Shown here: piece by piece, positions 53,335-61,890 of the stretch
Layout of the letters: each line of letters opens with the position of its first letter
Position numbering within the stretch: position 1 is the stretch's first letter
NCBI GenBank assembly: GCA_035441325.1
Contig: DAOROA010000005.1
Location: forward strand, 1-64,000
Source: Competibacter_A sp002352125
GTDB lineage: Bacteria > Pseudomonadota > Gammaproteobacteria > Competibacterales > Competibacteraceae
DNA length: 64,000 nt
Direction: 5' to 3'
Program-made: the position numbers and the translations under genes
The notes under the pieces: model-generated
Databases searched by the model: none
Told to the model about the DNA's origin: nothing
What the model saw: the letters and a program-made list of their open reading frames with translations, nothing else

Positions 53335-54063
53335 GTGAATCTCCCCCGATCCCGATATCCGGCAACCGTTCGCGAAGTCGCTGCCGCGCTCGCGGCGCGT
53401 TACGCCGACTTCGACCATTACAACCTGACGGAGCCGTTGGACGAATTGTTGTTCATCATTTGCAGCACCAAGACCGCCGAATCCAGCTATCGCGTCACGT
53501 TCGACAAGCTCAAGGAAGCATTTCCGACTCCGCGCGATCTGGCGGAGGCATCGGCGGAATACATCGCCAAACCCATCGCTGCCGGTGGGTTGTCCGGTAA
53601 AAAATCCAAGTCCATCCGGGCGCTGCTCGACGCTATCACCGCCCGCTTTGGTGCTCCGACTCTGGAGCCGCTGCGGAACATGAGCGACCGCGACGCCGAA
53701 GCGTTCCTGACCGCGTTGCCCAACGTCGGCAAGAAAGTGGCGCGTTGCGTGTTGATGTACGCGCTCGGCAGACAGGTTTTCCCAGTAGACACGCATTGCT
53801 GGCGAGTCGCCCGCCGGTTGGGCTGGGTGCGCCGCACCCAAAAGGGCGGCCACTGCGCACCGCGCGACGCCGACCGCCTGCAAGCCAGGATTCCGCCTGA
53901 ATTACGCTTCTCCCTGCACGTCAATCTGATTTCGCTCGGCCGCGAAATCTGTACGGCGCGCAAGCCGAACTGCGCCGCTTGTCCAATTGATCTGTGGTGT
54001 CCGCGAATCGGCGCGAATACCCGCGCGGCGCGTCGAGCAGCAATTTCCCCGAACGGGGACTGA
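53335..54063 (+). CDS. Endonuclease III-like DNA glycosylase of the R-M operon
   Basis: 242 residues from the GTG at 53335, two bases after the endonuclease gene. It has a helix-hairpin-helix (LPNVGKKVA), Lys134 at the place of the EndoIII Schiff-base lysine, catalytic Asp152 in PVDTHCWRV, and a [4Fe-4S] loop C-x6-C-x2-C-x5-C (Cys206, 213, 216, 222). A close precedent is the T/G mismatch glycosylase Mig of a Methanothermobacter R-M plasmid, which repairs deaminated 5-methylcytosine, the job done by Vsr elsewhere. Mig has Tyr at the lysine site, so this enzyme may also have lyase activity. The repair role is inferred from context. Confidence 0.85.
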   Translation: MNLPRSRYPATVREVAAALAARYADFDHYNLTEPLDELLFIICSTKTAESSYRVTFDKLKEAFPTPRDLAEASAEYIAKPIAAGGLSGKKSKSIRALLDAITARFGAPTLEPLRNMSDRDAEAFLTALPNVGKKVARCVLMYALGRQVFPVDTHCWRVARRLGWVRRTQKGGHCAPRDADRLQARIPPELRFSLHVNLISLGREICTARKPNCAACPIDLWCPRIGANTRAARRAAISPNGD

Positions 54064-54088
54064 AATCCATCGCCAAGCCGCCATCGAC

Positions 54089-55222
54089 ATGGACAAGCTC
54101 TCAGCCATTCGCCAAGCCGTCAAGGCGCACTACGAAAAATACGTATATCCACGATTTCCGCTGCTGACATCGGTTAGAGAATGCGATACCTATGCTCTCA
54201 ATCTCGAATCGCTCTGGGCGCGCTTCAACGGGACAAGATTGGCACCAACGGACGGCAGGATTCTTCTTGCTGGCAGTGGCAGTTTCTCGCCCTATCCCAC
54301 CGCCGTTGCCAATAGGAAAGCCAGAATAACGGCGCTGGATCTTTCAAAAGCCAACCTTGACCGGGCAAGATTGCATACCCTGTTTCATCTTTGCTTTAAC
54401 GTGGAATTTATTGAAGGCGACCTCATCAATGCAAAAACCATCTTAGGTAGAAATCGCTTTCACTTTATCGACTGTTACGGTGTCCTACATCATATTCCAG
54501 ACGTTATCCCGGCCTTGCAAGCAATTCATTCTCTTTTGAAGGAAGGCGCGATCATTAGAATCATGGTTTACAGCACGGGTGCAAGGAAGTCCATTCAGGC
54601 AGCCAGAACCGCTATGAGGTTGCTCCATATCGATGAGATTAAAACCATCAAGCGTCTCTACCGCAAGGCAGACGACCACAGCCGTTTTAAGGGCTGTATC
54701 GAATCGAGCTATGAGGCCAGTTTCGATTGGGGTCTTGCGGATATGTTTCTGCACCCCTATGCAAAAACCTACAAGATCGACGAACTGCTGAAAACTCTCG
54801 GCGAAGCAGGGCTTGAACCGATCCTTTTTGCTCATCCCGGCGCACTGTCCGACACTGGACAGGAAATCGCGAGACTTAGAAGTTTAGAGCTTGCTAATGA
54901 ACTATCGACGAACTTCATCCTGTTTGCTGGTCGAATGGAAGATTCCGAAATCCGCCTTGCATGGAATCGCCGCAAGCAAATTGAAGATACCGTCATTTCA
55001 TTGAATCCAGCGATAAAAAATTCCCTTCCCCTCCTGCCGTTCAAGACGCTGAAACCGGGGCCAAAACTGGGATTTCAAAACCCACTCATCGACCTCGAGG
55101 CCAATCGCCTGCTTTCTAAATTCAAACGTCCGGTCTGGAAATCGAACATGGAACCCGCCCGATGGGGCGCCATCCAACCCTACCTCCAAGCCATGTTCCT
55201 GATCGAAACCGCAGCAGCTTGA
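54089..55222 (+). CDS. Class I SAM-dependent methyltransferase
   Basis: 377 residues from the ATG at 54089. A Rossmann methyltransferase core is seen: ILLAGSGSFSPYPTAVA as motif I, ITALDLSKANLDRA with the acidic residue, then FHFIDCYGVLHHIPDVI. The N-terminal 60 residues and a C-terminal half of about 190 residues are not recognised; the C-terminus is rich in basic and Pro residues. It lies 25 bases after the glycosylase gene and may belong to the same acquired block, but it lacks DNA-methyltransferase NPPY-type motifs, so it probably does not modify DNA. Its substrate is unknown. Confidence 0.75.
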   Translation: MDKLSAIRQAVKAHYEKYVYPRFPLLTSVRECDTYALNLESLWARFNGTRLAPTDGRILLAGSGSFSPYPTAVANRKARITALDLSKANLDRARLHTLFHLCFNVEFIEGDLINAKTILGRNRFHFIDCYGVLHHIPDVIPALQAIHSLLKEGAIIRIMVYSTGARKSIQAARTAMRLLHIDEIKTIKRLYRKADDHSRFKGCIESSYEASFDWGLADMFLHPYAKTYKIDELLKTLGEAGLEPILFAHPGALSDTGQEIARLRSLELANELSTNFILFAGRMEDSEIRLAWNRRKQIEDTVISLNPAIKNSLPLLPFKTLKPGPKLGFQNPLIDLEANRLLSKFKRPVWKSNMEPARWGAIQPYLQAMFLIETAAA

Positions 55223-55352
55223 CCAATTTGTTCCGCACCCATTTCTTTCCGGAACAACCGACGTTCACGGCGCCTCTCAAACGCGACCCAGCGCCGGCAA
55301 CTTCGGGTAAGATGCGGATAATTTTCCTCTTTCGGCTCAATTCGATTTCCCG

Positions 55353-56945
55353 ATGACCACCTTCCTCGACGAACTCAACCGGCGGCGCACCTTCGCCATC
55401 ATCTCCCATCCCGATGCCGGCAAGACGACCCTGACCGAAAAGCTGTTGCTGTTCGGCGGTGCGATCCAGCTCGCTGGCACGGTCAAGGGCCGCAAGGCCG
55501 CTCGCCACGCGACCAGCGACTGGATGGAGCTGGAGCAGCAACGCGGCATTTCGGTCACGTCCTCGGTCATGCAGTTTCCCTACCGCGACCGCATCATCAA
55601 CCTGCTCGACACGCCCGGCCACGAGGATTTTTCCGAGGATACCTACCGTACCCTGACTGCCGTAGATTCGGCGTTGATGGTGATCGACTGCGCTCGCGGC
55701 GTCGAAGAGCGCACCATCAAGTTGATGGAGGTTTGCCGGCTGCGCGATACGCCGATCTTTACCTTCATCAACAAGCTGGATCGCGACGGCCGCGAACCCA
55801 TCGAACTGTTGGACGAAGTGGAGGAGATCCTCAAAATCCGCTGCGCGCCGATCACCTGGCCCATCGGCATGGGCCGGGAGCTGAAAGGCGTCTACCACCT
55901 CGATCAGGATTTCATCCACCTTTACGATCCTTCCCGCGACGGCCGCATCAACACCGGCCGCACCATCCAGAGTTTGAGCAACCCGGAAGTGGATCAAGCA
56001 TTGGGCGCGGATCGGGCGCGCGATCTACGCGACGAAATCGAACTGGTGCGCGGTGCCAGCCATGCCTTCGACCTGGAGGAATACTTGGCGGGACGCTTGA
56101 CCCCGGTGTATTTCGGTTCGGCGCTGACCAACTTCGGCGTACAGGAAATGCTGGACGGTTTCGTCGAAAACGCTCCATCGCCCCGGTCGTGCGCCACTGC
56201 CACCCGCGAGGTCGCACCCGGAGAGGAAGCGTTCACCGGCTTCGTGTTCAAGATTCAGGCGAACATGGACCCGCAACACCGCGACCGGATCGCTTTCCTG
56301 CGCGTTTGTTCCGGCAGCTATCAGCCCGGCATGAAGGCCCGCCATGTCCGCTTGGGCCGCGACATCAAAATCGCCGATGCGCTGACCTTCATGGCGGCCG
56401 AGCGCGAGCACGTCGAGGCCGCCTATCCTGGCGACATCATCGGCTTGCACAACCACGGCACCATCCGCATCGGCGATACCCTCACGCAAGGCGAGGATCT
56501 GCGTTTTACCGGCGTGCCGGACTTCGCTCCGGAGCTATTCCGCCGCGCTCGCTTGCGCGATCCGCTGAAAATGAAGGCCTTGCAAAAGGGGTTGGAGCAA
56601 CTGTGCGAAGAGGGCGCGACGCAACTGTTTCGTCCGCTCAACAGCAACGACCTGATTCTGGGCGCGGTCGGTGTGCTGCAATTCGACGTGGCCGCGTTTC
56701 GGTTACGCGGTGAATACGGGGTCGAATGCGGCTTCGAGAACGTCAACGTCACCACCGCCCGTTGGGTGAGCTGCGCCGACGCCAAGCGTTTCGAGGACTT
56801 CAAGAACAAACTGCGCGACAACCTGGCGCTCGACCACCACGGCGAACTGGTCTACATCGCCCCGAGCCGGGTCAACCTGCAACTGACTCAAGAACGCTGG
56901 CCGGAGGTGCGTTTCGCCGCCACCCGCGAACACGGCTTGCACTAA
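55353..56945 (+). CDS. prfC: Peptide chain release factor 3
   Basis: A 530-residue translational GTPase. G1 is SHPDAGKTTLTEK, switch II DTPGHEDF, and NKLD gives G4; the RF3-specific stretches TVKGRKAARHATSDWMELEQ and GVLQFDVAAFRLRGEYGVE are present. RF3 removes RF1/RF2 from the ribosome after termination. Length equals E. coli RF3. aas follows after 3 bases, suggesting co-transcription. Confidence 0.97.
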   Translation: MTTFLDELNRRRTFAIISHPDAGKTTLTEKLLLFGGAIQLAGTVKGRKAARHATSDWMELEQQRGISVTSSVMQFPYRDRIINLLDTPGHEDFSEDTYRTLTAVDSALMVIDCARGVEERTIKLMEVCRLRDTPIFTFINKLDRDGREPIELLDEVEEILKIRCAPITWPIGMGRELKGVYHLDQDFIHLYDPSRDGRINTGRTIQSLSNPEVDQALGADRARDLRDEIELVRGASHAFDLEEYLAGRLTPVYFGSALTNFGVQEMLDGFVENAPSPRSCATATREVAPGEEAFTGFVFKIQANMDPQHRDRIAFLRVCSGSYQPGMKARHVRLGRDIKIADALTFMAAEREHVEAAYPGDIIGLHNHGTIRIGDTLTQGEDLRFTGVPDFAPELFRRARLRDPLKMKALQKGLEQLCEEGATQLFRPLNSNDLILGAVGVLQFDVAAFRLRGEYGVECGFENVNVTTARWVSCADAKRFEDFKNKLRDNLALDHHGELVYIAPSRVNLQLTQERWPEVRFAATREHGLH

Positions 56946-56948
56946 ATC

Positions 56949-59174
56949 ATGCGCCACGTCCTGCAACGGCTGGCGCGCGGCCTGCTCCGGCGGCTGTTCC
57001 GGGTGGAACTGCGCGGCTGGGAGCATTACCCGCACGATGAACCCCGGTTGTTGGTCGTCGCCAACCATGTTTCCTACCTGGATGGGGCGCTGCTGGCGGC
57101 GTTTCTGCCGGACATGCCGATTTTCGTGATCAACACCCACATGGCCCGGCACTGGTGGGTCAAGCCGTTCATCGCTGTCACCCGCCACGTCAGCATCGAC
57201 CCGACCAATTCGCACTATCTGAAAACATTGATCCAGCATCTCAAGGCTGGCGAGCGGGTGGCGGTCTTTCCCGAGGGCCGGATCAGCGTGACCGGGGCGC
57301 TGATGAAAATCTACGAAGGCCCGGCGCTGGCCGCTGATAAGGCTGGCGCCGCGCTGTTGCCGGTGTACATCGAGGGCGCCCAATACAGTCTGTTGTCCCG
57401 GCTGGGCGGCATAGTCCGTCGCCGGTTGTTGCCGCGCATTCGCCTCACCATGCTGCCGCCGCGCCGGCTGGTCGCCACCGCCGGCAACGGTCGCGCCCGC
57501 CGCCGCCAGCTTGGCCGGCAACTGGATGACCTGATGGTCGAATTGGCCTACGCGGGGATGAACATCGACCAGCCGTTGGCATCGGCGATGCTGGAAACCT
57601 GGGAACGGCACGGCGGCAGTCGCGTGATTCTGGAAGACGCTCAGGAACAGCGGCTCGGCTGGCGGGCGCTGTTCGCCCGCGCCTTCGCTCTGGCCGATCT
57701 GCTCGAACGCCCCCCTCGTCCAGTGGGAGAGGGGTTGGGGGTGAGTGCCGGGAGGCCAGGGATGAGGGTGGGTCTGTTGCTGCCGAACAGTGCCGCCGCA
57801 GTCATCGCCATTCTGGCCCTGCACCTGCGCGGACGGGTTCCGGTTATTCTCAATTTCAGCGCTGGCAGCAACGAATTGCTCGGCGCCTGCCACACTGCCC
57901 AAGTGCGGACGGTACTCACCTCGCGGGTTTTTATTGCCACCGCCAATCTGGACGCGCAAGTCGCTGCTTTGAGCGAGCAGGTCACGGTGCTGTTTCTCGA
58001 AGACTTAAAGCCACGGGCCACGCTGTCCGTCCGGCTGTGGGGACTGGTGCGGGCGTTGCTACCGGCGTGGAGTTTTCGTCGGATGGCTGGACCGGTACGC
58101 GCCGACGATCCGGCGGTGATTTTATTCACCTCCGGCTCCGAGCGGGAGCCGAAGGGCGTGGTGTTGACCCATCGCAATCTGCTGGCCAATGTCGCCCAAG
58201 CGCGCGCCATGCTCGACATCACCGCTTGCGATGCGATCCTGAACGCCCTGCCGGTGTTTCATGCCTTTGGCTTGACCACCGCCACCCTGACGCCGTTGCT
58301 GCTCGGAACCCGCGTGTTGCTCTACCCGTCGCCGCTGCATTACCACATCATTCCGGAATTGGCCTACGAACGCCGCGTCACGGTGCTGTTTGGCACCAAC
58401 ACCTTTCTGATGGGTTACGGCCGGCACGCCGACTCTTACGACTTCTTCAATGTGCGGCTGGTGGTGATGGGCGCGGAACCCTTGCGCGAGGAAACCCGCC
58501 GGCTGTGGATGGAGAAGTTCGGTATCCGTATCAGCGAGGGCTACGGCCTGACCGAAGCCAGCCCAGTGCTGGCCACCAACAGCCGTCGCCACCATCGCGG
58601 CGGCACGGTCGGCAAGCTGGTGCCGGGCATCGACCATTACCTGGAGCCCATAGCGGGGATCGCCGATGGTGGGTTGCTGTGCGTGCGGGGGGCGAACGTG
58701 ATGGCGGGCTATCTGTTGCCGGGCCAGCCCGACCGGCCGAGGCCACCGCAGACCGACCGGGGACCGGGCTGGTACGATACTGGCGACATCGTTCGCATCG
58801 ACGCCGACGGGTTCGTCATTATCCTCGGCCGGGCCAAGCGTTTCGCCAAGTTGGGCGGCGAGATGATCTCGTTGGCCACGGTCGAGCGACTCGCCGCCGA
58901 CCGCTGGCCGGAAGATCAACATGTGGCGTTCAACCTGCCGGACCCGGTCAAGGGCGAAAGCATCGTCTTGCTGACCACTCGCCAAGATGCCGCCCGCAGC
59001 GAACTGGTCGCGGCGGCCCATCGCGAAGGATTGAGCGAGCTCTACATTCCCCGGCAGGTATTGATCGTGCGCGAAATTCCGCTGCTGGGATCCGGCAAAC
59101 CGGATTATCCGGGCGTTCGACGATTGGTAGAGTGCCTGTCGGCGTCATCGCCGCCGGCAGGCGAAGATTTGTGA
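56949..59174 (+). CDS. Fused 1-acyltransferase/acyl-ACP synthetase (Aas-like)
   Basis: A 741-residue two-domain protein. The N-terminal PlsC-type acyltransferase has NHVSYLDG and FPEGRISVTG (about residues 35-200). The C-terminal AMP-binding ligase has LFTSGSEREPKGVVLTHRN, GYGLTEASPV and GWYDTGDIV. In E. coli, Aas re-acylates lysophosphatidylethanolamine using acyl-ACP it makes itself. Between the domains (about residues 254-273) lies RPPRPVGEGLGVSAGRPG, encoded by an apparent dispersed repeat. It converges with an aryl-polyene-like cluster and could feed it, but its 3-base gap to prfC suggests a housekeeping unit. Confidence 0.9.
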   Translation: MRHVLQRLARGLLRRLFRVELRGWEHYPHDEPRLLVVANHVSYLDGALLAAFLPDMPIFVINTHMARHWWVKPFIAVTRHVSIDPTNSHYLKTLIQHLKAGERVAVFPEGRISVTGALMKIYEGPALAADKAGAALLPVYIEGAQYSLLSRLGGIVRRRLLPRIRLTMLPPRRLVATAGNGRARRRQLGRQLDDLMVELAYAGMNIDQPLASAMLETWERHGGSRVILEDAQEQRLGWRALFARAFALADLLERPPRPVGEGLGVSAGRPGMRVGLLLPNSAAAVIAILALHLRGRVPVILNFSAGSNELLGACHTAQVRTVLTSRVFIATANLDAQVAALSEQVTVLFLEDLKPRATLSVRLWGLVRALLPAWSFRRMAGPVRADDPAVILFTSGSEREPKGVVLTHRNLLANVAQARAMLDITACDAILNALPVFHAFGLTTATLTPLLLGTRVLLYPSPLHYHIIPELAYERRVTVLFGTNTFLMGYGRHADSYDFFNVRLVVMGAEPLREETRRLWMEKFGIRISEGYGLTEASPVLATNSRRHHRGGTVGKLVPGIDHYLEPIAGIADGGLLCVRGANVMAGYLLPGQPDRPRPPQTDRGPGWYDTGDIVRIDADGFVIILGRAKRFAKLGGEMISLATVERLAADRWPEDQHVAFNLPDPVKGESIVLLTTRQDAARSELVAAAHREGLSELYIPRQVLIVREIPLLGSGKPDYPGVRRLVECLSASSPPAGEDL
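57709..57767 (+). repeat. Dispersed G-rich repeat inserted in frame in the aas-like gene
   Basis: This stretch contains CCCCCCTCGTCC, then GTGGGAGAGGGGTTGGGGG and GTGAG, the look of a common proteobacterial intergenic repeat (a C-run, then AGAGGGGTTGGGG). It adds about 20 codons between the acyltransferase and ligase domains without breaking the frame. A related stretch occurs at 61640-61676. Confidence 0.55.
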
Positions 59175-59181
59175 TCGGAAT

Positions 59182-59571
59182 TTACAACATGCTGAGCCGG
59201 GAATTGATCGCGTTGCTCAAATTCTGAACCCAGCCGTTATAGTTGCCGTGAATGTTGGCGCCGTCGTAATCGAGATTGCTGCTGTCTCGATAGAGAATGC
59301 TGTAGCTGTTTCGGTCGTAAGGAATTTCGACTTTCGCCATGTGCTCGCGCACGTACAGCGTGCCGGTGATCAGTCCGGGTCGAACGGGCTTCATCTGCCA
59401 GCCCAGCGAGGCGCCCGCTTGCAGGATCGCGCCCCGCACGTCGCTCATCGAATAGTTCCGCGTGCTGGTGGTAACCGGCGCACCCGAGACGTTGTAGACG
59501 GGGTTGCTCCGGCAACCCACCAGCACCAGGGCCAACATGCCAACCAGTGCGATCAAGGCTCTCAACTTCAT
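59182..59571 (-). CDS. Small lipoprotein of unknown function
   Basis: A 129-residue protein with a clear lipobox (LALVLVGCRSNP; Cys at residue 20), so it is membrane-anchored in the envelope. The mature part (MSDVRGAILQAGASLGWQM, then TGTLYVREHMAKVEIPYD) resembles small outer-membrane lipoproteins annotated as hypothetical. It is the last gene of the minus-strand cluster, and its start overlaps the glycosyltransferase stop (4 bases), so it may serve the same pathway. Confidence 0.82.
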   Translation of the reverse strand: MKLRALIALVGMLALVLVGCRSNPVYNVSGAPVTTSTRNYSMSDVRGAILQAGASLGWQMKPVRPGLITGTLYVREHMAKVEIPYDRNSYSILYRDSSNLDYDGANIHGNYNGWVQNLSNAINSRLSML

Positions 59572-60350
59572 ATCTCGCCTCCAGTATCCCGTTGTTTCGA
59601 TAGGGTTTCGCTATCAAGCGCAGGTAATGGTAGTAGCCGCAAGGAACGTAGTAAACCTACCGGATACATCCCGCGCTTGAGCAACGACCACGCTACCAGA
59701 TCGACGATGCGCAGTGTATCCCGCCACGGCCGGTAGTGGCTGGGGCGAGCTTGCGTAGGGTAGATGGTCTCGATGGCGACTACTTTTGGATAGCAACGAT
59801 GACGGCCCGCCTGAATCAACAGCGCGCTTTCGAAAGTAAAACCGCGCCGGCCTTTTTCGGGTCCAACCGCTCGACGCAGAAATTCGGCCGGATACAGCCG
59901 AAAACCGGATTGGGTATCGGCGATCGGACAGCCGGCCGCCCAAGACACCCAGAAATCCGCCATGCCGTTGGCGAAACGGCGCAGGGGGGGCGCACATTCG
60001 CGATGTTCCAGCCGGGCGGCGATGATCGGCCGGCCGGGCCAGCGCCGGTGAGCGGCCAGCAGTTTGGGAATATCCTCCGGCCGGTGCTGGCCGTCCGCGT
60101 CTAAGGTAACGACCGCATCCGCGCCCCGTTCGAGCGCGTAGTGCATGCCGCGCCACAGGCTGGCGCCCTTACCCTGATTCGTGGTCTGGCGCAGCACGAC
60201 CGCCCCCGACGCTTCGGCGCGGGCGGCGGTATCGTCGCGGGAACCGTCGTCTACTACGATCACCCGTTCGATTTGCTGGCGGGCGCGACGGATGATATCG
60301 GCAATGGTAGCGGCTTCGTCGTAAGCCGGAACAACGACGGCAACGGTCAT
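59568..60350 (-). CDS. Family 2 glycosyltransferase (polyprenyl-phosphate sugar synthase-like)
   Basis: A 260-residue GT-A enzyme. It begins VAVVVPAYDEAATIADII, with VIVVDDGSRDDTAARA and the metal-binding DxD-type TLDADGQHRPEDIPKLL. It resembles dolichol-phosphate mannose synthases and the glycosyltransferases found in aryl polyene clusters. No C-terminal membrane helices are evident. It lies 8 bases after the reductase gene and overlaps the lipoprotein gene. Confidence 0.88.
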   Translation of the reverse strand: MTVAVVVPAYDEAATIADIIRRARQQIERVIVVDDGSRDDTAARAEASGAVVLRQTTNQGKGASLWRGMHYALERGADAVVTLDADGQHRPEDIPKLLAAHRRWPGRPIIAARLEHRECAPPLRRFANGMADFWVSWAAGCPIADTQSGFRLYPAEFLRRAVGPEKGRRGFTFESALLIQAGRHRCYPKVVAIETIYPTQARPSHYRPWRDTLRIVDLVAWSLLKRGMYPVGLLRSLRLLPLPALDSETLSKQRDTGGEI

Positions 60351-60358
60351 CGTGGCAC

Positions 60359-61078
60359 TCAGACGACGCCGCCGTTGAGATTGATGATTTGCCCGGTCAG
60401 ATAACCCGCCGCTTCGGACACCAGAAATCCGACCAGTTCGGCGACTTCGTCCGGCGTACCCGCGCGCTGCATCGGCACCAACCGCTTGATGGCCGCCGCG
60501 TCGAACGCCGCCGCTGTGGCTTGACCGGCGATGACGCCCGGCGCGATGGCGTTAACCGTGATTTTGCGCGAAGCCAGCTCCAGCGCCAGCGCCTTGGTCG
60601 CGCCGTGCAGGCCGGCCTTGGCGGCGGCGTAGTTGGTCTGCCCGCGATTGCCGGTTACGCCCGCCAGCGAAGAAATGTTGACGATGCGGCCCCAGCGGGT
60701 CGCCATCATCGGCAGCAGCAGCGGTTGGGTGACATTGAAAAAGCCGTGCAGGCACACGTCGATCACCCGCCGCCACTGGGCCGATGACATCCCGGCCATC
60801 GGCGCGTCGTCGTGAATGCCGGCATTATTGACCAACACTTGAATCGGCCCGGTTTCGAGCAGTTCGGCCAGAGCGCAGCGCGTTTGCTCTTCGTCGGCCA
60901 CGTCGAATATCGCCGTTTCCGCCGATCCGCCTCCGGCTCGGATACCGGCAACAACCTCTGCCGCTCGTTCGGGACGGCCGCAAGCATGAACGATGAGGTG
61001 TAACCCATCGCGGGCCAATCGCTGGCAAATTGCGCGGCCGATATCGCCGCTACCGCCGGTCACCAGTGCCCGCTTCAC
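60359..61078 (-). CDS. 3-oxoacyl-ACP reductase (FabG-like SDR)
   Basis: 239 residues from the GTG at 61078 (VKRALVTGGSGDIGRAI). It is a short-chain dehydrogenase with the TGxxxGIG-type nucleotide motif, NNAG at LVNNAGIHDDAP, the catalytic Ser in NISSLAG and YAAAK in QTNYAAAKAG. The C-terminal GYLTGQIINLNGGV is FabG-like. It would reduce the beta-keto group during polyene chain extension, like ApeQ. The start overlaps the chain-length-factor-like gene by 4 bases. Confidence 0.92.
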   Translation of the reverse strand: MKRALVTGGSGDIGRAICQRLARDGLHLIVHACGRPERAAEVVAGIRAGGGSAETAIFDVADEEQTRCALAELLETGPIQVLVNNAGIHDDAPMAGMSSAQWRRVIDVCLHGFFNVTQPLLLPMMATRWGRIVNISSLAGVTGNRGQTNYAAAKAGLHGATKALALELASRKITVNAIAPGVIAGQATAAAFDAAAIKRLVPMQRAGTPDEVAELVGFLVSEAAGYLTGQIINLNGGVV

Positions 61079-61890
61079 GGCTCGACGTCCACGCCCAAAG
61101 CGGTATCGTTGCCGGATAACATCACCCGTTTGCGCTTTCGCTGGGCGATGGCACACAACAACGGCAAGCTGCGCGCGGCGGGATTGCCGGCCCGCAATCG
61201 CTCCAGGCTCGCATCGTCCAATCGATCCGCTGGCTCGAACCCGGTTCGCGTCAATCGGAGCGTCGCTTGGCGCCGTTCGGTGGCCACGGGATTCAGCAGC
61301 AGGGCCACGGCGAACGGTGCGACGATGGCGCGCCGCGCCGACAGCGGAAACGGTAGCGGCAAATCGTAAGCGATCAATAGCACTCGCGCCGCTTCCGCGA
61401 ACGCCAGCGCCGCCGCCTCCAGCAAACCGGCGGCGAAACTGCCATCGTAGGCGGAAAGACTGAGCGAGGGCTGCGTGCAACCGGTGGCGATGGACCAGTA
61501 ACCGGCGGGCGTGTTGTGTACCGAGTGATGGAACTGCGTCGGCGAAACCGGCCGGCCGGGCTGGGTCAGCGCCGTGCAAATCTTGTCCAGCACCTCGCTA
61601 TCTCCGCCCGACGACGCGAAGACCGTAGCCGCCGACAACTTCCCTCGCTCGCCGGAAGAGGGGTTGGAGATCGGGGCAACTTGGTCCATCGCTTCCTGCG
61701 CGACGTGCAGCGCCAGCTTGACCGTGGCGGTGGTGCGGCGCCGCTCGTTGGCCGGCAACAAAGTCGCGATGGTTGCCGGCATCGGTTCGGCGACGTAGGG
61801 CCGCTCGCCGGCGAGCACCGCCCGGCTGGCCGCCCAGCCGGCCAACCCCGGCGCCAGAATGCCTACGCCTTCGACGAAGAGCGGGTTCAT
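61075..61890 (-). CDS. Beta-ketoacyl synthase-like, chain-length-factor type
   Basis: 271 residues from the ATG at 61890. It matches the N-terminal half of ketosynthases in the short PF13723-like form, with TVFASSGGDSEV and FHHSVHNTPAGYWSIATG. It lacks the His residues of a full active site, so it probably pairs with the ketosynthase encoded upstream (KS-CLF), as ApeC-type proteins do in aryl polyene synthesis. A PISNPSSGERGKL stretch interrupts the usual sequence and is encoded by an apparent dispersed repeat. Confidence 0.82.
   Translation of the reverse strand: MNPLFVEGVGILAPGLAGWAASRAVLAGERPYVAEPMPATIATLLPANERRRTTATVKLALHVAQEAMDQVAPISNPSSGERGKLSAATVFASSGGDSEVLDKICTALTQPGRPVSPTQFHHSVHNTPAGYWSIATGCTQPSLSLSAYDGSFAAGLLEAAALAFAEAARVLLIAYDLPLPFPLSARRAIVAPFAVALLLNPVATERRQATLRLTRTGFEPADRLDDASLERLRAGNPAARSLPLLCAIAQRKRKRVMLSGNDTALGVDVEP
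61640..61676 (-). repeat. Dispersed repeat copy in frame within the KS-like gene
   Basis: On the plus strand it reads TTCCCTCGCTCG, then GGAAGAGGGGTTGGAGATC. It shares the AGAGGGGTTGG core and the layout of the copy at 57709-57767. It encodes the extra residues SNPSSGERGK, and the gene stays open. Confidence 0.45.
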
